The notes: generated from the sequence alone by a model not told the origin. Positions 29,915 to 39,572 are shown, counted from the first letter of the stretch. The stretch is 64,000 nucleotides of DNA from Sphingobium sp. 15-1 (GCF_013375535.1 NZ_JABXJG010000001.1:1488001-1552000); one strand, 5' to 3'. Program-made: numbers and translations.

Positions 29915-32239
29915 ATGTCCTCCCTTCGCTCAGCGTTCGCCCGGAAATGGCTGGCCGCCCTGCCCCTGCTCGCGATCACCGCCCTGCCCGCCGCCGCGCA
30001 GAACGCGCCCGCGCAGAAGGTCTATGGCCGCACGCCCGCCGAATCCTCCCCGCCCGTCTGGCCGCAGCCGGTGCGCGCCGCCAAGGGCGCGCCCAATATC
30101 CTGCTGATCATGACCGACGATGTGGGCTTCGGGTCCAGCAGCACCTTTGGCGGGCCAGTACCGACGCCGACCTTCGACGCGCTGGCGAAGGCCGGGTTGC
30201 GCTACAACCAGTTCAACACCACCGCCATCTGCTCGCCCACGCGGGCCTCGCTGCTGACGGGGCGCAATCCGCAGGCGGTGGGCATGGGCTATGTCGCCAA
30301 TTGGGCGACGGGCTATGACGGCTATAACAGCGTCATTCCCAAGAGCGCCGGGACGATGGCGCAGATATTGAAGGAAAATGGCTATAACACCGCCATGATC
30401 GGCAAGGGGCATGTGACCCCTGAATGGGAGATGAGCCGCGCCGGGCCGTTCGACCGCTGGCCGACGGGATTGGGCTTCGAATATTTTTACGGCTTTCTGG
30501 GCGCCGACAGCAGCATGGCGGAACCCAATCTGGTCGAGAATATCAATCCCGTCTCCCCGCCCGCCGGGCCTGGCTATCATCTGGAGCAGGATTTGGCCGA
30601 TCATGCCATGGCGTGGATCGACAGCCAGCATGCCGCCGCGCCCGACAAGCCTTTCCTGCTCTATTACGCCACCGGCACCGCCCATGCGCCCAACATGCCG
30701 CCGGCTGATTGGCTGGCGAAATTCCGGGGGAAGTTCGATGCGGGTTGGGACGTGCTGCGCGCCGAAACCGTGGCGCGGATGAAGAAGCTGGGCGTCATTC
30801 CGGCGGGGACGGACGATGCGCCGCATCCTGGCACTCTACCCCACTGGGACAGTCTGACGCCCGATCAGAAGCGGCTCTATGCGCGTTATATGGAGGCTTA
30901 TGCGGCCTCGCTGGCCTATGCCGACGCGCAGATCGGCCGGGTGATCCAGAAGCTGCGCGACAATGGCGAGCTGGACAATACGCTCATCATCTACATTCAG
31001 GGCGACAATGGCGCGAGCGCGGAGGGCAGTTTCGACGGCAAGCTGTTCGAGCAGTCGGCTTTGAGCGGGGTGAAGGAAGACCCCGCCTATGCGCTGGCCC
31101 ATATTGACGAGATCGGCACGAAGGACGCCTATAATCTGATGCCGGGCGGCTGGGGCTGGGCGATGAACGCGCCCTTCCCCTGGGCGAAGCGCTATGGGTC
31201 GCATTTCGGGGGCACGCGCAACGGCATGGTGGTGGCGTGGCCGGGGCATATCAAGGATGCGGGCGGGCTGCGCAGCCAGTTCCATCATGTCAGCGACATC
31301 ATGCCGACCGTGCTGGAGGCGGCGGGGGTGAAGGCGCCGGAAATATTGGACGGCGTGCCGCAGCAGCCGATCACCGGGATCAGCATGGCCTATAGTTTCC
31401 AGGCGAAGGATGCGCCCTCGCGCCGCACCATGCAGGTGTCCGCGATGGCGCAGAATTTGAGCATCTACAAGGATGGCTGGGTCGCCGCGACCGCGCCGAT
31501 GGTGACGCCTTGGGAGCGGACGCCGCCCAAGCCTGAGCCGCTGGATGAGCGGACCTGGCAGCTTTACGATGTTCGCAGCGACTTCAGCGAGGCGCATGAT
31601 GTCGCGGCGGCCAATCCGCAGAAGCTGGAGGCGCTAAAGGCGCTGTTCTGGGCGGAGGCGGCACTGTCCAACATGCTGCCGATCCATGGCAGCGAGGGCG
31701 GGCAGAAGGGGCGGCCCGATCCCAATGAGGGGCGGACTATGTTCAGTTACAGCGCGCCGGTCAGCCATGTTCCGGAGAGCGCAGCGCCGGCTTTGGTGGG
31801 GCGGTCCTTTGCGGTGACGGCGAGGATCGGGGTTCCGGCTGAGGGCGGTAAAGGCGTTCTGGTGGCGCAGGGCGGGCGGTTTGGGGGGTATAGCCTGTTC
31901 TTCGATAATGGGCGGATCGCGTTCACCTATAATCTGACGCCGGCGCATATGACGCGGATCGTGGCGCCCTCTGCGGTGGCGGCGGGCGCGCATGTGGTCG
32001 GGCTGGACTTTGCGATGGACAAGGACGTGCCGACCAGTGGGGCCGATGTGACGCTGACGGTGGACGGCAAGGCGGTGGCGCGGGGGCGGGTCGAGCGCAC
32101 CTTCGCGCAGGTGGTGTCGCATACCGAGGATTTCGATGTGGGGATGGATCTGGTGAGTCCAGTCGATCCGGTTGCCTATGAGAGCGCGGGGAGCTGGTTC
32201 AATGGGGTGCTGGAAAGGGTTGAGGTGGGGGTGAAGTAG
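29915..32239 (+). CDS. Secreted arylsulfatase
   Basis: 774 aa from ATG 29915 (CAGGAG at 29903-29908). A signal peptide (AALPLLAITALPAAAQ) leads into the sulfatase fold: metal-binding NILLIMTDDVGFG, the formylglycine motif C-x-P-x-R at Cys106 (CSPTRASLLTG), and IGKGHVTPEW and YIQGDNGASAEG further on. After about residue 600 comes a strand-rich C-terminal domain (VLVAQGGRFGGYSLFFDNG). It hydrolyses sulfate esters in the periplasm or outside. The formylglycine-generating enzyme is not encoded in this window. A TetR gene lies convergent. Confidence 0.92.
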   Translation: MSSLRSAFARKWLAALPLLAITALPAAAQNAPAQKVYGRTPAESSPPVWPQPVRAAKGAPNILLIMTDDVGFGSSSTFGGPVPTPTFDALAKAGLRYNQFNTTAICSPTRASLLTGRNPQAVGMGYVANWATGYDGYNSVIPKSAGTMAQILKENGYNTAMIGKGHVTPEWEMSRAGPFDRWPTGLGFEYFYGFLGADSSMAEPNLVENINPVSPPAGPGYHLEQDLADHAMAWIDSQHAAAPDKPFLLYYATGTAHAPNMPPADWLAKFRGKFDAGWDVLRAETVARMKKLGVIPAGTDDAPHPGTLPHWDSLTPDQKRLYARYMEAYAASLAYADAQIGRVIQKLRDNGELDNTLIIYIQGDNGASAEGSFDGKLFEQSALSGVKEDPAYALAHIDEIGTKDAYNLMPGGWGWAMNAPFPWAKRYGSHFGGTRNGMVVAWPGHIKDAGGLRSQFHHVSDIMPTVLEAAGVKAPEILDGVPQQPITGISMAYSFQAKDAPSRRTMQVSAMAQNLSIYKDGWVAATAPMVTPWERTPPKPEPLDERTWQLYDVRSDFSEAHDVAAANPQKLEALKALFWAEAALSNMLPIHGSEGGQKGRPDPNEGRTMFSYSAPVSHVPESAAPALVGRSFAVTARIGVPAEGGKGVLVAQGGRFGGYSLFFDNGRIAFTYNLTPAHMTRIVAPSAVAAGAHVVGLDFAMDKDVPTSGADVTLTVDGKAVARGRVERTFAQVVSHTEDFDVGMDLVSPVDPVAYESAGSWFNGVLERVEVGVK

Positions 32240-32263
32240 GCTTGGTTCTGGCCCCTCCACACA

Positions 32264-32354
32264 CGTCATGCTGAACTTGTTTCAGCCTCCATTTCTCCGG
32301 ATCGAGCCTTGGCCTGTGGTGCACAATGGATGCTGAAACAAGTTCAGCATGACG
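32264..32354. repeat. Palindromic repeat (CGTCATGCTGAACTTGTTTC type)
   Basis: Arms 32264-32286 and 32332-32354 are perfectly complementary over 23 bp, with 45 bp between. It lies between the convergent sulfatase and tetR genes and is yet another repeat class typical of sphingomonad intergenic DNA; it may double as a bidirectional transcription stop. Confidence 0.85.
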
Positions 32355-32383
32355 GTATTTTCAAGGATGGCCGTCGCATAAAA

Positions 32384-33082
32384 TTAGCTCAACCCCGCAA
32401 ACCAATCCTCCACCGAAGCCGGGACTCCCCTCTCCTCCCCCGACGGCGCCAGCAGATTCGCCCGCGCCGTCATCATCACGTCGCGCACATGCTGGTCGAG
32501 TGCCACGGCGCGGTCCTCCGGCGCAGCATGGTCCCAGCGGACCAGCACGCATTGCAGCATCATGTTGCACAGGAGGATGCGGTTGCGGGCGATGTCGGGA
32601 TGCACATGTCCGGCCAGCGCCGTCAGATGGCCCATCAGCCGCAGCAGGTTCGGTGCCCTGTCGCGGGTGCGGGCGAACAGGCTGGAGGTCAGGGACCAAT
32701 ATTGCGTCGCGAAGTGCAGCATGAAGGCGGCGTAGGGATGCTTCCCTCGCTCATCGGTCAAGCGCAGTTGCGGCAGGAACAATATGCCCAGCAGCGCCAG
32801 CGGATCGCCAAGCCTGCCCTGTTCCTCCAGCCGGCCCAGCATATCGCCGCGGATGCCGTCCATCTGTTCGGCGCGGGCGGCGAAGATGGCGGCGAGCAGC
32901 CCGTCCTTCGATCCGAAATAATAAGTGACCGCATTGGTGTCGCCGCATTGGGCGGCGGTCGCGATCTCGCGCATCGAGACGGCGTCGATGCCGCGTTCCG
33001 CGAACAGCGCTTCGGCGGCCTGGATCAGTCGGGACGCGGCGGGGACGGCGTGGCGTTTGCGGGGCGTGGGTCGGTTCGTCAT
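32384..33082 (-). CDS. TetR-family transcriptional regulator
   Basis: 232 aa. The N-terminal TetR HTH is clear: RLIQAAEALFAERGIDAVSMREIATAAQCGDTNAVTYYFGSKDGLLAAIFAARAE (residues 18-72). The C-terminal ligand domain has no family signature I recognise. It is divergent from the wreck of an Old-Yellow-Enzyme gene 105 bp away, which was probably its target, and convergent with the sulfatase. Confidence 0.93.
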   Translation of the reverse strand: MTNRPTPRKRHAVPAASRLIQAAEALFAERGIDAVSMREIATAAQCGDTNAVTYYFGSKDGLLAAIFAARAEQMDGIRGDMLGRLEEQGRLGDPLALLGILFLPQLRLTDERGKHPYAAFMLHFATQYWSLTSSLFARTRDRAPNLLRLMGHLTALAGHVHPDIARNRILLCNMMLQCVLVRWDHAAPEDRAVALDQHVRDVMMTARANLLAPSGEERGVPASVEDWFAGLS

Positions 33083-33187
33083 GGGCGGCGGGAAGTATAG
33101 AGCGAAGTAGAGGCAAAAACAGCGCTCGACATAAATATTGCACTATTGTATAGTTTTAATACACTCCCCGCAAAAGAGGAGAGGAAA

Positions 33188-33516
33188 ATGGCGCTTGCCC
33201 TGATGTTCGAGCCAATCCGCATCGGCGGAATGACCGTCCGCAACCGGATCGCCGCGCCGCTCGACCTCGCTGGCGCGGAGCGGCACGGGCTATCAGATCG
33301 CGCTCACCGGCTTTGCGGAGAATAGCTGCTCACCCGGCTTCGATCCGCAGGGCGTGGGATCGCGCAGGTGCGGCGTGTTCCGCCACCCGCTGGCCGAATG
33401 CGGTGGAGCTGCACGCCAATCATGACGATCTAATCAAATGGTTCCTCTCTCCGCTCACCAACCGGCGCGGCGACGATTATCGCGGCAGTTTCCAGAAGCG
33501 CATGAGAGGAGAGTTC
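33188..33516 (+). pseudogene. Old-Yellow-Enzyme-family (NADH:flavin oxidoreductase) remnant
   Basis: ATG 33188 begins MALALMFEPIRIGGMTVRNR, the N-terminus of OYE/2,4-dienoyl-CoA-reductase-like flavoproteins. After about 15 further codons the frame shifts (SLARSGTGYQIALTGFAENS can be read in another frame), and near 33405 a third frame gives AVELHANHDDLIKWFLSP then LTNRRGDDYRGSFQKRMRGE, the family's substrate/flavin block. Most of the ~400-residue enzyme is missing and the remnant ends against the antiporter gene. At least two deletions or shifts are needed to explain it. Confidence 0.75.
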
Positions 33517-33517
33517 G

Positions 33518-35101
33518 TCACGCCTTGGCGGACAAAGCGCTCAGTTCCTCCAGGTCGAGGTCGCGTTCCAGTTCCTGCAACGTATGTTCGTCGATCTCAC
33601 CGGTGCGGTGGAGGCGGAGCAGTTCCTTGCGGCCGGCGGCTATGGCCTTCAGCACCAGGTCGAAATGGGCGTGGAGCGTGTCGGAAAATTCCTCCTCCTG
33701 CCCGGCATAATTGGCCGAAAGTTTGGCGTGGCGTTGGTAGCGCTCCAGCAGGCGGGGGTGGAGCAGCGTGCCTTCCGCATCATAGGCGTGGACCTCCACG
33801 ATGCGGACCTGCGCCTGGGCCATGGCGGCTTCGGCCTCGCTCATGGTCATGCGCGGGCGGTCGCTTTCCGGTTCGACCAGCTTCACCAGACGGATCACCG
33901 CGCCCAATGTCGTGCCTTGCAGCAGGACGGTGCCGATGATGACGGCGAAAGCCGTGGTCAGGATGAAGTCGCGGCCGGGAAAAGCCTCCGGCACGCTGAG
34001 CGCCACCGCCAGCGTCACCACGCCGCGCATCCCGGCCCAGCCCAGCACGGTCGCTGAGCGGGGACCGAGCGGTTTGTAGCCGCAAATGCCCATCGCCCTC
34101 AGCCCAGCGATCACGGCGTCCGACCCGAACACCCAGAGGAAGCGCGCAACGATGAGCGCGGCCAGGATCGCCAGGATGGGCAGCGTCATTTCGTCCAGCA
34201 CGACGCCCAGGCCGCCCACGCGCTCGATCACGCCGCGCAGCGACGATCCGATGAGGAGGAAGACGAACGCTTCCATGAGGAAGATCATCACCGCCCAGAA
34301 AGCCGTGCCATTCATCCGCACCATCGCGGGGAAGACGACATGCTGGTACCAGCCGCAGATGAGACCGGTCGTGACCGTCGCGATCACGCCGGAGGCATGG
34401 ATGGATTCCGCCAGCAGATAGGATGCCCATGGCGCCAGCAGGGAGGAGGCGATCATCAGATATTTGTCGTCCAGCCGCCGGACCGTCAGCACCCAGAGCG
34501 CGCCGATGGCGGCCCCGACCAGCGCGCCGCCCGCCGCCAGCATGACGAAGCTCTGCAAGGCGTCGACCATGCTGAAGGCGCCGGTCACGCCCGCCGCTAT
34601 GGCGAAGCGGAAGAGGACGAGGCCGCTGGCGTCGTTGAACAGGCTTTCCCCTTCGAGCAGGATCGAGAGGCGGCGCGGCAGATGGACGCGTTGCAGCACC
34701 GCGCGGGCGGATACGGCGTCGGGTGGCGAGACGATGGCGCCCAGCGCGGCGCAGGCGGCCCAGGGCAGGCCCGGCACCAGCCAGTGCGCGACCGCCGCGA
34801 CGACCGCCGTGGTGAAGATCACCGCGCCGACCGCCAGCGCGACGATGCCGAACATATGCCGCCGCAGATGCCGCAGCGCGATGAACCAGGCGCCGTCCAT
34901 CAACAGCGGCGGCAGGAAGATCACCAGCACCAGTTGCGGATCGAGCGAGATCACCGGCAGGCCCGGCAGGAAGGCGAACAGCGCGCCCCCGGCCAGCAAC
35001 GCCACCGCCGGGGGCAGGCCCAGCTTGTTCGCGGTATAATGCAGGACGATGATCGCCAGCAGCATGACGATCACCAATTCGAACAACTGCATTGGGTGCA
35101 T
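33518..35101 (-). CDS. CPA1-family Na+/H+ antiporter
   Basis: 527 aa, ATG 35101 preceded by GGGAGGGG. About twelve membrane helices with CPA1/NhaP hallmarks: LLMDGAWFIALRHLRRH, IVSPPDAVSARAVL (the conserved ion-site Asp), and SILLEGESLFNDASGLVLFRFA. The C-terminal ~130 residues are cytoplasmic, helical and Glu/Arg-rich, as in YjcE-type members. It exchanges Na+ or K+ for protons. The 3-prime end adjoins the OYE remnant. Confidence 0.94.
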   Translation of the reverse strand: MHPMQLFELVIVMLLAIIVLHYTANKLGLPPAVALLAGGALFAFLPGLPVISLDPQLVLVIFLPPLLMDGAWFIALRHLRRHMFGIVALAVGAVIFTTAVVAAVAHWLVPGLPWAACAALGAIVSPPDAVSARAVLQRVHLPRRLSILLEGESLFNDASGLVLFRFAIAAGVTGAFSMVDALQSFVMLAAGGALVGAAIGALWVLTVRRLDDKYLMIASSLLAPWASYLLAESIHASGVIATVTTGLICGWYQHVVFPAMVRMNGTAFWAVMIFLMEAFVFLLIGSSLRGVIERVGGLGVVLDEMTLPILAILAALIVARFLWVFGSDAVIAGLRAMGICGYKPLGPRSATVLGWAGMRGVVTLAVALSVPEAFPGRDFILTTAFAVIIGTVLLQGTTLGAVIRLVKLVEPESDRPRMTMSEAEAAMAQAQVRIVEVHAYDAEGTLLHPRLLERYQRHAKLSANYAGQEEEFSDTLHAHFDLVLKAIAAGRKELLRLHRTGEIDEHTLQELERDLDLEELSALSAKA

Positions 35102-35312
35102 AGGCCCCTCCCCCGCCCGTTCCGCGCCACCACCCTATGGCATAAAATCGGTGGGGCCGGGGATGAAAATGCCAATGACGGCAACGGGTTCGGGAGGCGG
35201 AGTCTTTCGGCGGAAATATTCCCGGCGCGGCGCGGCTGGCGGCCGCCGGGCCTTGGCCGGACGCCCGTATTTTCAGATTATCATTCATTATCAATATGAT
35301 GATCCTTACCAC

Positions 35313-35324
35313 TGAATACGTATG
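35313..35324. promoter_or_regulatory. LacI-type operator upstream of the TonB receptor
   Basis: TGAATACGTATG contains the perfect 8-bp palindrome ATACGTAT (35316-35323). The identical 12-mer occurs at 39472-39483 between the lacI gene and the amylase. It lies 83 bp before the receptor ATG, in the 305-bp gap between the antiporter and the receptor, which shows no other gene. Confidence 0.7.
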
Positions 35325-35406
35325 TGGGATTCTGTGCAGACCATGGGCCGGGCGGCTATCGATGCGGCAAGAAACACAAGCAATGCGCTTTGGGGAGGGT
35401 CCACAA

Positions 35407-38187
35407 ATGCACAAATTCCATCATTCCATCTTGCGAGCGGCCCTTCTGGCTGGCGCTTCGCTGTCGGTCGCGGCGGTCGCCTCCGCGCAGACCACGGCGG
35501 AAACCGCTGCACCGGCCGAACCGCAGGGGGATGCGATCGTCGTCACCGGCATCCGCGCCTCGCTGGCCTCCGCCGCGAAGATGAAGCGGGATTCGGTGCT
35601 GATCGTGGATTCGATCTCCGCCGAAGACGTCGGCAAGCTGCCGGACGTATCGATAGCGGACTCGCTGGCGCGCCTGCCCGGCGTGACGGCGCAGCGGCTT
35701 GAGGGTCGCGACCAACGGCTCTCGATCCGTGGCCTTGGCCCGGACTTCTCGACCACGCTGCTCAACGGGCGCGAGCAGGTGACGGTGGGCGACAATCGCG
35801 GCGTGGAATATGACCAATATCCATCGGAATTCTTCCAGAACGTCAATGTCTACAAGAGCGCCGACGCGGCGCTGATCGCGGCGGGCATTTCCGGTACGGT
35901 CGACCTGCGCATGCTGCGCCCGCTGGACAAAAAGGACCGGGTCGTGGCTCTGTCGCTGCGCGGTCAGATGAACGGGATGGATAAGCTCAATCCCGACGGC
36001 AAGCGCTACGGCTATCGTGCTTCGGCCACCTATATCGACCAGTTCGCGAACGACACGCTGGGCCTGTCGCTGGGCTTTTCCGCCTCGCAGACGCCTTCGC
36101 AGGATGAACGGTTCAATGCCTGGGGCTATCCGACCGATGCCAGCGGCAACCTCATCATCGGCGGCGCCAAACCCTATGTGCAGTCGAACCTGTTGAAGCG
36201 CTATGGCGCGGTCGGCACGCTGGAATGGCAGCCGAGCGACAATTTCCATTCGACCTTCGACGTGCTGGCGTCGCATTTCGAGGAGGAGCAGCGGCTGCGC
36301 GGCATCGAGTTCCCGCTGGTCTGGGGCAGCAATGTCGGCGTCAGCGACGTGACGGTCGACAATGGCTTCGTCACCGGGGCGACCTTCAGCAATGTCTATG
36401 GCGTGCAGCGCAACGACTATAACAAGCGCAAGGCGGATACGATCTCGCTGGGCTGGAACAATGATGTCCGCCTCAACGACACGCTGAAGCTCAATGTCGA
36501 TGCGAGCTGGTCGCGGGCCAAGCGTACCGACTTCCTGCTGGAGACTTATTCGGGGACTGGCTATCTGCGTTCGGGCGTGCCGGATACTGTTCGGGTCGAG
36601 CGACAGTCGAACGGTCTGTTCCGGATTATGCCGACGCTGGACTATACCGATACTGACATCATCAGCCTGACCGATCCCAATGGGTGGGGCTATAACGGCA
36701 CGACGGCGGTGGTGCAGGCGGGTTTCCTCAACCGGCCCAAATTCATCGACGACATGAAGTCGTTCCGCGCGAACCTGGTCGGGGATATTTCGGGCAGTCT
36801 CTTCTCCCAGTGGGAAGTCGGCGGCAACTATAGCCGCCGCAAGAAGACCAGTGCCTATACTTCCTATTTCCTCTGCCCGCCGGGCGGCACGAACTGCACG
36901 GTCTCCGGCGGGACGCCGGGGTCGGTGACGGTGCCGAGCGAGGCGCTGCTGGGATCGAACGTCTCGCTCGACTATCTGGGCGTGCCGGCGATGCTGACGC
37001 TCAACCCGCTCTACCTCTACGACAATGTGCTGGATGCGGTGTATGACAACCGCCCCGGCTCGCTGGTCCGCGACAATGTGGTGAAGGAAGACGTGTTCAC
37101 CGGCTATGCCAAGCTGAGCATGGACGGGGAACTGGGCGGCAAGCCGCTGAAGGGCGCGATTGGCGTGCAGGTGATCCATTCGCGGCAGGCATCGACCGGG
37201 ACCATTTCCAACTTCGCCAACGGCGTCGTGACAGTGCTGCCGGTATCAGGCAAGGACAGCTATACCAACGTCCTGCCGAGCGCGCAGATTTCCGTCGAGC
37301 TGGAGCCGAGCTTCTTCGTGAAGCTGGGCGCGGCGCAGACCATGGTGCGCCCGCGTCTGGACCAGGAACGCGTCAATCAGGAATTCAGCGTCGACCTGTC
37401 GAAGGTCGGCCTGGGATCGGACCCGCAATATAGCCCGTTCAGCTCGAACGGCGGCAACATCATGCTGCGGCCCTATCAGTCGACCAATATCGATCTGTCG
37501 CTGGAGAAATATTTCCGGGGCGGCGGCTATGTGTCGGTTTCGGGTTACTTCAAGAACCTGACCGACTTCGTCGATCCGAACAACAATATCGCCTATGACT
37601 TTTCCGGCGCGCTTTCGACGCTGCCGCCTGCGGCTCAGGCCATTGTGCAGCAGCAGGGCAGCACTATCGGCTTGCTCAAGGCGCCCGCCAACACCGGCAA
37701 GGGCACGATCATGGGCGTCGAGGCGACCGCGTCGCTGCCGTTCAAGCTGTTCAGCCCGGCGCTCGACGGCTTCGGCATCTTCGCCAGCGGTTCCTATACG
37801 CATAGCGAGGTCGAATATGGCAGCAATCCGACCGAAAGCGTTACCTTGCCCGGCCTGTCCAAATGGGTCGCCAGCGGCACCGCCTATTTCGAGAAGGCCG
37901 GTTTCCAGGCGCGGGTGAGCTATCGTTACCGCTCCTCCTTCCTGGGCGAAGTGGCGGGGCTTTCGGCGGCGCCGACCTTCCGCACGGCGAAGGCCGAAGG
38001 CATTCTCGATGCGCAGATCGGCTATGAGTTCCAGTCCGGGCCGCTTCAGGGGCTTTCGATCCTGCTGCAAGGCAAGAACCTGACCGATCAGCCCTTCGTC
38101 ACCTATCAGAATGACGATCCGCGGCAGGTGATCGACTATCAGCGCTATGGCCGGGATTATTATCTGGGTCTGACTTACAAGTTTTAA
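35407..38187 (+). CDS. TonB-dependent receptor, maltodextrin type
   Basis: 926 aa from ATG 35407 (GGGAGGG about 10 bp upstream). A signal peptide (AALLAGASLSVAAVASAQ) leads to the TonB box region DAIVVTGIRASLASA. The plug domain (ISAEDVGKLPDVSIADSLARLPGVTAQR) follows, then RLSIRGLGPDFSTTLLNGRE, and the barrel ends YYLGLTYKF with the terminal aromatic. This is the Caulobacter MalA-like class that imports maltodextrins across the outer membrane. The operator upstream, shared with the GH13 operon, supports that substrate. A strong terminator follows. Confidence 0.92.
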   Translation: MHKFHHSILRAALLAGASLSVAAVASAQTTAETAAPAEPQGDAIVVTGIRASLASAAKMKRDSVLIVDSISAEDVGKLPDVSIADSLARLPGVTAQRLEGRDQRLSIRGLGPDFSTTLLNGREQVTVGDNRGVEYDQYPSEFFQNVNVYKSADAALIAAGISGTVDLRMLRPLDKKDRVVALSLRGQMNGMDKLNPDGKRYGYRASATYIDQFANDTLGLSLGFSASQTPSQDERFNAWGYPTDASGNLIIGGAKPYVQSNLLKRYGAVGTLEWQPSDNFHSTFDVLASHFEEEQRLRGIEFPLVWGSNVGVSDVTVDNGFVTGATFSNVYGVQRNDYNKRKADTISLGWNNDVRLNDTLKLNVDASWSRAKRTDFLLETYSGTGYLRSGVPDTVRVERQSNGLFRIMPTLDYTDTDIISLTDPNGWGYNGTTAVVQAGFLNRPKFIDDMKSFRANLVGDISGSLFSQWEVGGNYSRRKKTSAYTSYFLCPPGGTNCTVSGGTPGSVTVPSEALLGSNVSLDYLGVPAMLTLNPLYLYDNVLDAVYDNRPGSLVRDNVVKEDVFTGYAKLSMDGELGGKPLKGAIGVQVIHSRQASTGTISNFANGVVTVLPVSGKDSYTNVLPSAQISVELEPSFFVKLGAAQTMVRPRLDQERVNQEFSVDLSKVGLGSDPQYSPFSSNGGNIMLRPYQSTNIDLSLEKYFRGGGYVSVSGYFKNLTDFVDPNNNIAYDFSGALSTLPPAAQAIVQQQGSTIGLLKAPANTGKGTIMGVEATASLPFKLFSPALDGFGIFASGSYTHSEVEYGSNPTESVTLPGLSKWVASGTAYFEKAGFQARVSYRYRSSFLGEVAGLSAAPTFRTAKAEGILDAQIGYEFQSGPLQGLSILLQGKNLTDQPFVTYQNDDPRQVIDYQRYGRDYYLGLTYKF

Positions 38188-38229
38188 CGTCCCCACGACT
38201 GCCTGACTGCACGCAGGCAGTTCTCCCCC

Positions 38230-38267
38230 GGACCGCCGCCCCTTTCAGGGGTGGCGGTCCTCCCTTT
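38230..38267 (+). terminator. Rho-independent terminator after the TonB receptor
   Basis: The stem GGACCGCC...GGCGGTCC with an added GCCCC/GGGGT inner part (38230-38260) closes a TTTC loop and is followed by TCCCTTTTT. This is a textbook intrinsic terminator 43 bp after the receptor stop. Confidence 0.88.
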
Positions 38268-38274
38268 TTATGTT

Positions 38275-38400
38275 CCCCTCCCGTAGACGGGAGGGGTTAG
38301 GGGTGGGTGCGAGCGGAGCGAGCTTCTTCACTATCGGTTAGGGAGGAACGCCGCTGCGCGGCTTGCCCACCCCCGGCCCCTCCCGCTTGCGGGAGGGGAG
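38275..38400. repeat. Palindromic repeat (CCCCTCCCG...CGGGAGGGG type)
   Basis: The left arm CCCCTCCCGTAGACGGGAGG (from 38275, then GGTTAGGGGTGGG) pairs with the right arm CCCACCCCCGGCCCCTCCCG and GGGAGGGG ending near 38400. Each arm has its own hairpin, and between them lies GCGAGCGGAGCGAGC, another small palindrome. It fills the gap between convergent receptor and lacI genes. Confidence 0.8.
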
Positions 38401-38403
38401 AAG

Positions 38404-39426
38404 TTAGGCAGTCATCCTCGTCACCAGCCTTGGCACCAGCAGCGTAGGCTCCAGCGGCTTGCGGTCGATCTGGCCGATAAGCGCGTCCACCAGCACCTCG
38501 CCCGCGCGCAGATAGTCCTGGGCGACGGTGGTCAGCGGCGGGCGCGTCAGGCTGGCGGCGGGGATGTCGTCGAAGCCGATCAGCGCCACATCCTGCGGCA
38601 CGCGCATGCCCGCTTCGTCCAGCGCCCGCATCGCGCCGATGGCGATCAGGTCCGATCCGGCGAAGATCGCGTCGAAGGGCAAGCCGCGCGCGATCAGGCG
38701 GCTCGCCGCCTCATGCCCCGACTGTTCGGTCGAGAGGGCGTCGACATGCAGGCCGATGTCGACCGGCAATCCAGCCTCCCGCATCGCCTCGGTCAGTCCG
38801 GCATAGCGGTCGCGGAATTCGGGATAGCGGCTCGACGCATCGCCCAGGAAGGCGATGGTCCGGCGCCCCCGCTCGATCAGATGCTGTCCCGCTTCGCGCC
38901 CGCCCCGCCGGTTGTCGCAGCCGATGGTCATGCCCAGCGCATTGGGGTCGACCGACCCCCAGCGCACGAAATGGGTGCCCTGCGCCACCAGTTGCTCCAG
39001 CCGGGCGCGATAGCTTTCATAATCGCCATAGCCGAGCAGGATAATGCCGTCGGCCTTGCGGCTGTCCTCATAATCGACATGCCAGTCGGTCGAAAGTTGC
39101 TGGAAGGAGGTCAGCAGGTCATAGCCACGCTTGGCGCAGGTTTGCAGGATCGGTCCCAGCATCGAGAGGAAGAAGGGGTTGATATAGCTTTCGTCGGGCA
39201 ACAGATCCTCGAAGAACAGCAGCGCCAGCGTGTTGCTCTTGCCCCGGCGTAGCGAGGAAGCATTCTTGTCGACCGTATAGTTGAGCTGGCGGGCGATGGC
39301 CTCTATCCGTTTGCGGGTGGCTTCGCTGACGGTGCGGTCGCCGCGCAGGGCGCGGGACACGGTCGGTTGGGAAACCCCCGCGAGTGTCGCGATGTCGAAG
39401 GACGTCGGTTTTTCGTTCACGGCCAT
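38404..39426 (-). CDS. LacI-family repressor of maltodextrin utilisation
   Basis: 340 aa. The LacI HTH and hinge occupy residues 8-62 (FDIATLAGVSQPTVSRALRGD, then RIEAIARQLNYTVDKNASSLRRG). The periplasmic-binding-like ligand domain follows (FDAIFAGSDLIAIGAMRALDE; DVALIGFDDIPAASLTRPPLTTV). It is divergent from the GH13 operon, and an operator also sits before the TonB receptor. This matches SusR/MalR-type regulators of alphaproteobacteria. The inducer, probably maltose or an oligomer, is inferred. Confidence 0.93.
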   Translation of the reverse strand: MAVNEKPTSFDIATLAGVSQPTVSRALRGDRTVSEATRKRIEAIARQLNYTVDKNASSLRRGKSNTLALLFFEDLLPDESYINPFFLSMLGPILQTCAKRGYDLLTSFQQLSTDWHVDYEDSRKADGIILLGYGDYESYRARLEQLVAQGTHFVRWGSVDPNALGMTIGCDNRRGGREAGQHLIERGRRTIAFLGDASSRYPEFRDRYAGLTEAMREAGLPVDIGLHVDALSTEQSGHEAASRLIARGLPFDAIFAGSDLIAIGAMRALDEAGMRVPQDVALIGFDDIPAASLTRPPLTTVAQDYLRAGEVLVDALIGQIDRKPLEPTLLVPRLVTRMTA

Positions 39427-39471
39427 CGCCTTATCCTACGCCTCGCCCCGACCGTTGGGAAGATAAGCTTT

Positions 39472-39483
39472 TGAATACGTATG
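39472..39483. promoter_or_regulatory. LacI-type operator between lacI and the GH13 operon
   Basis: TGAATACGTATG with core palindrome ATACGTAT (39475-39482), the same 12-mer as at 35313-35324. It lies 46 bp from the lacI start and 89 bp before the amylase start, so it could control both directions (autoregulation plus operon control). Confidence 0.7.
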
Positions 39484-39572
39484 TCGGCTGCTTGGCCCGG
39501 CGGGTCCGAACCGATTAAGACCCCCTATGAAAGCCGCTGCAATCAAGCCAGAAGGCGAAGGGAGGAAACGCC

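Noticed and set aside
35356..37179. 607-codon antisense frame across the TonB receptor
   Set aside because: High-GC shadow of a confidently assigned receptor gene; no recognisable motif.
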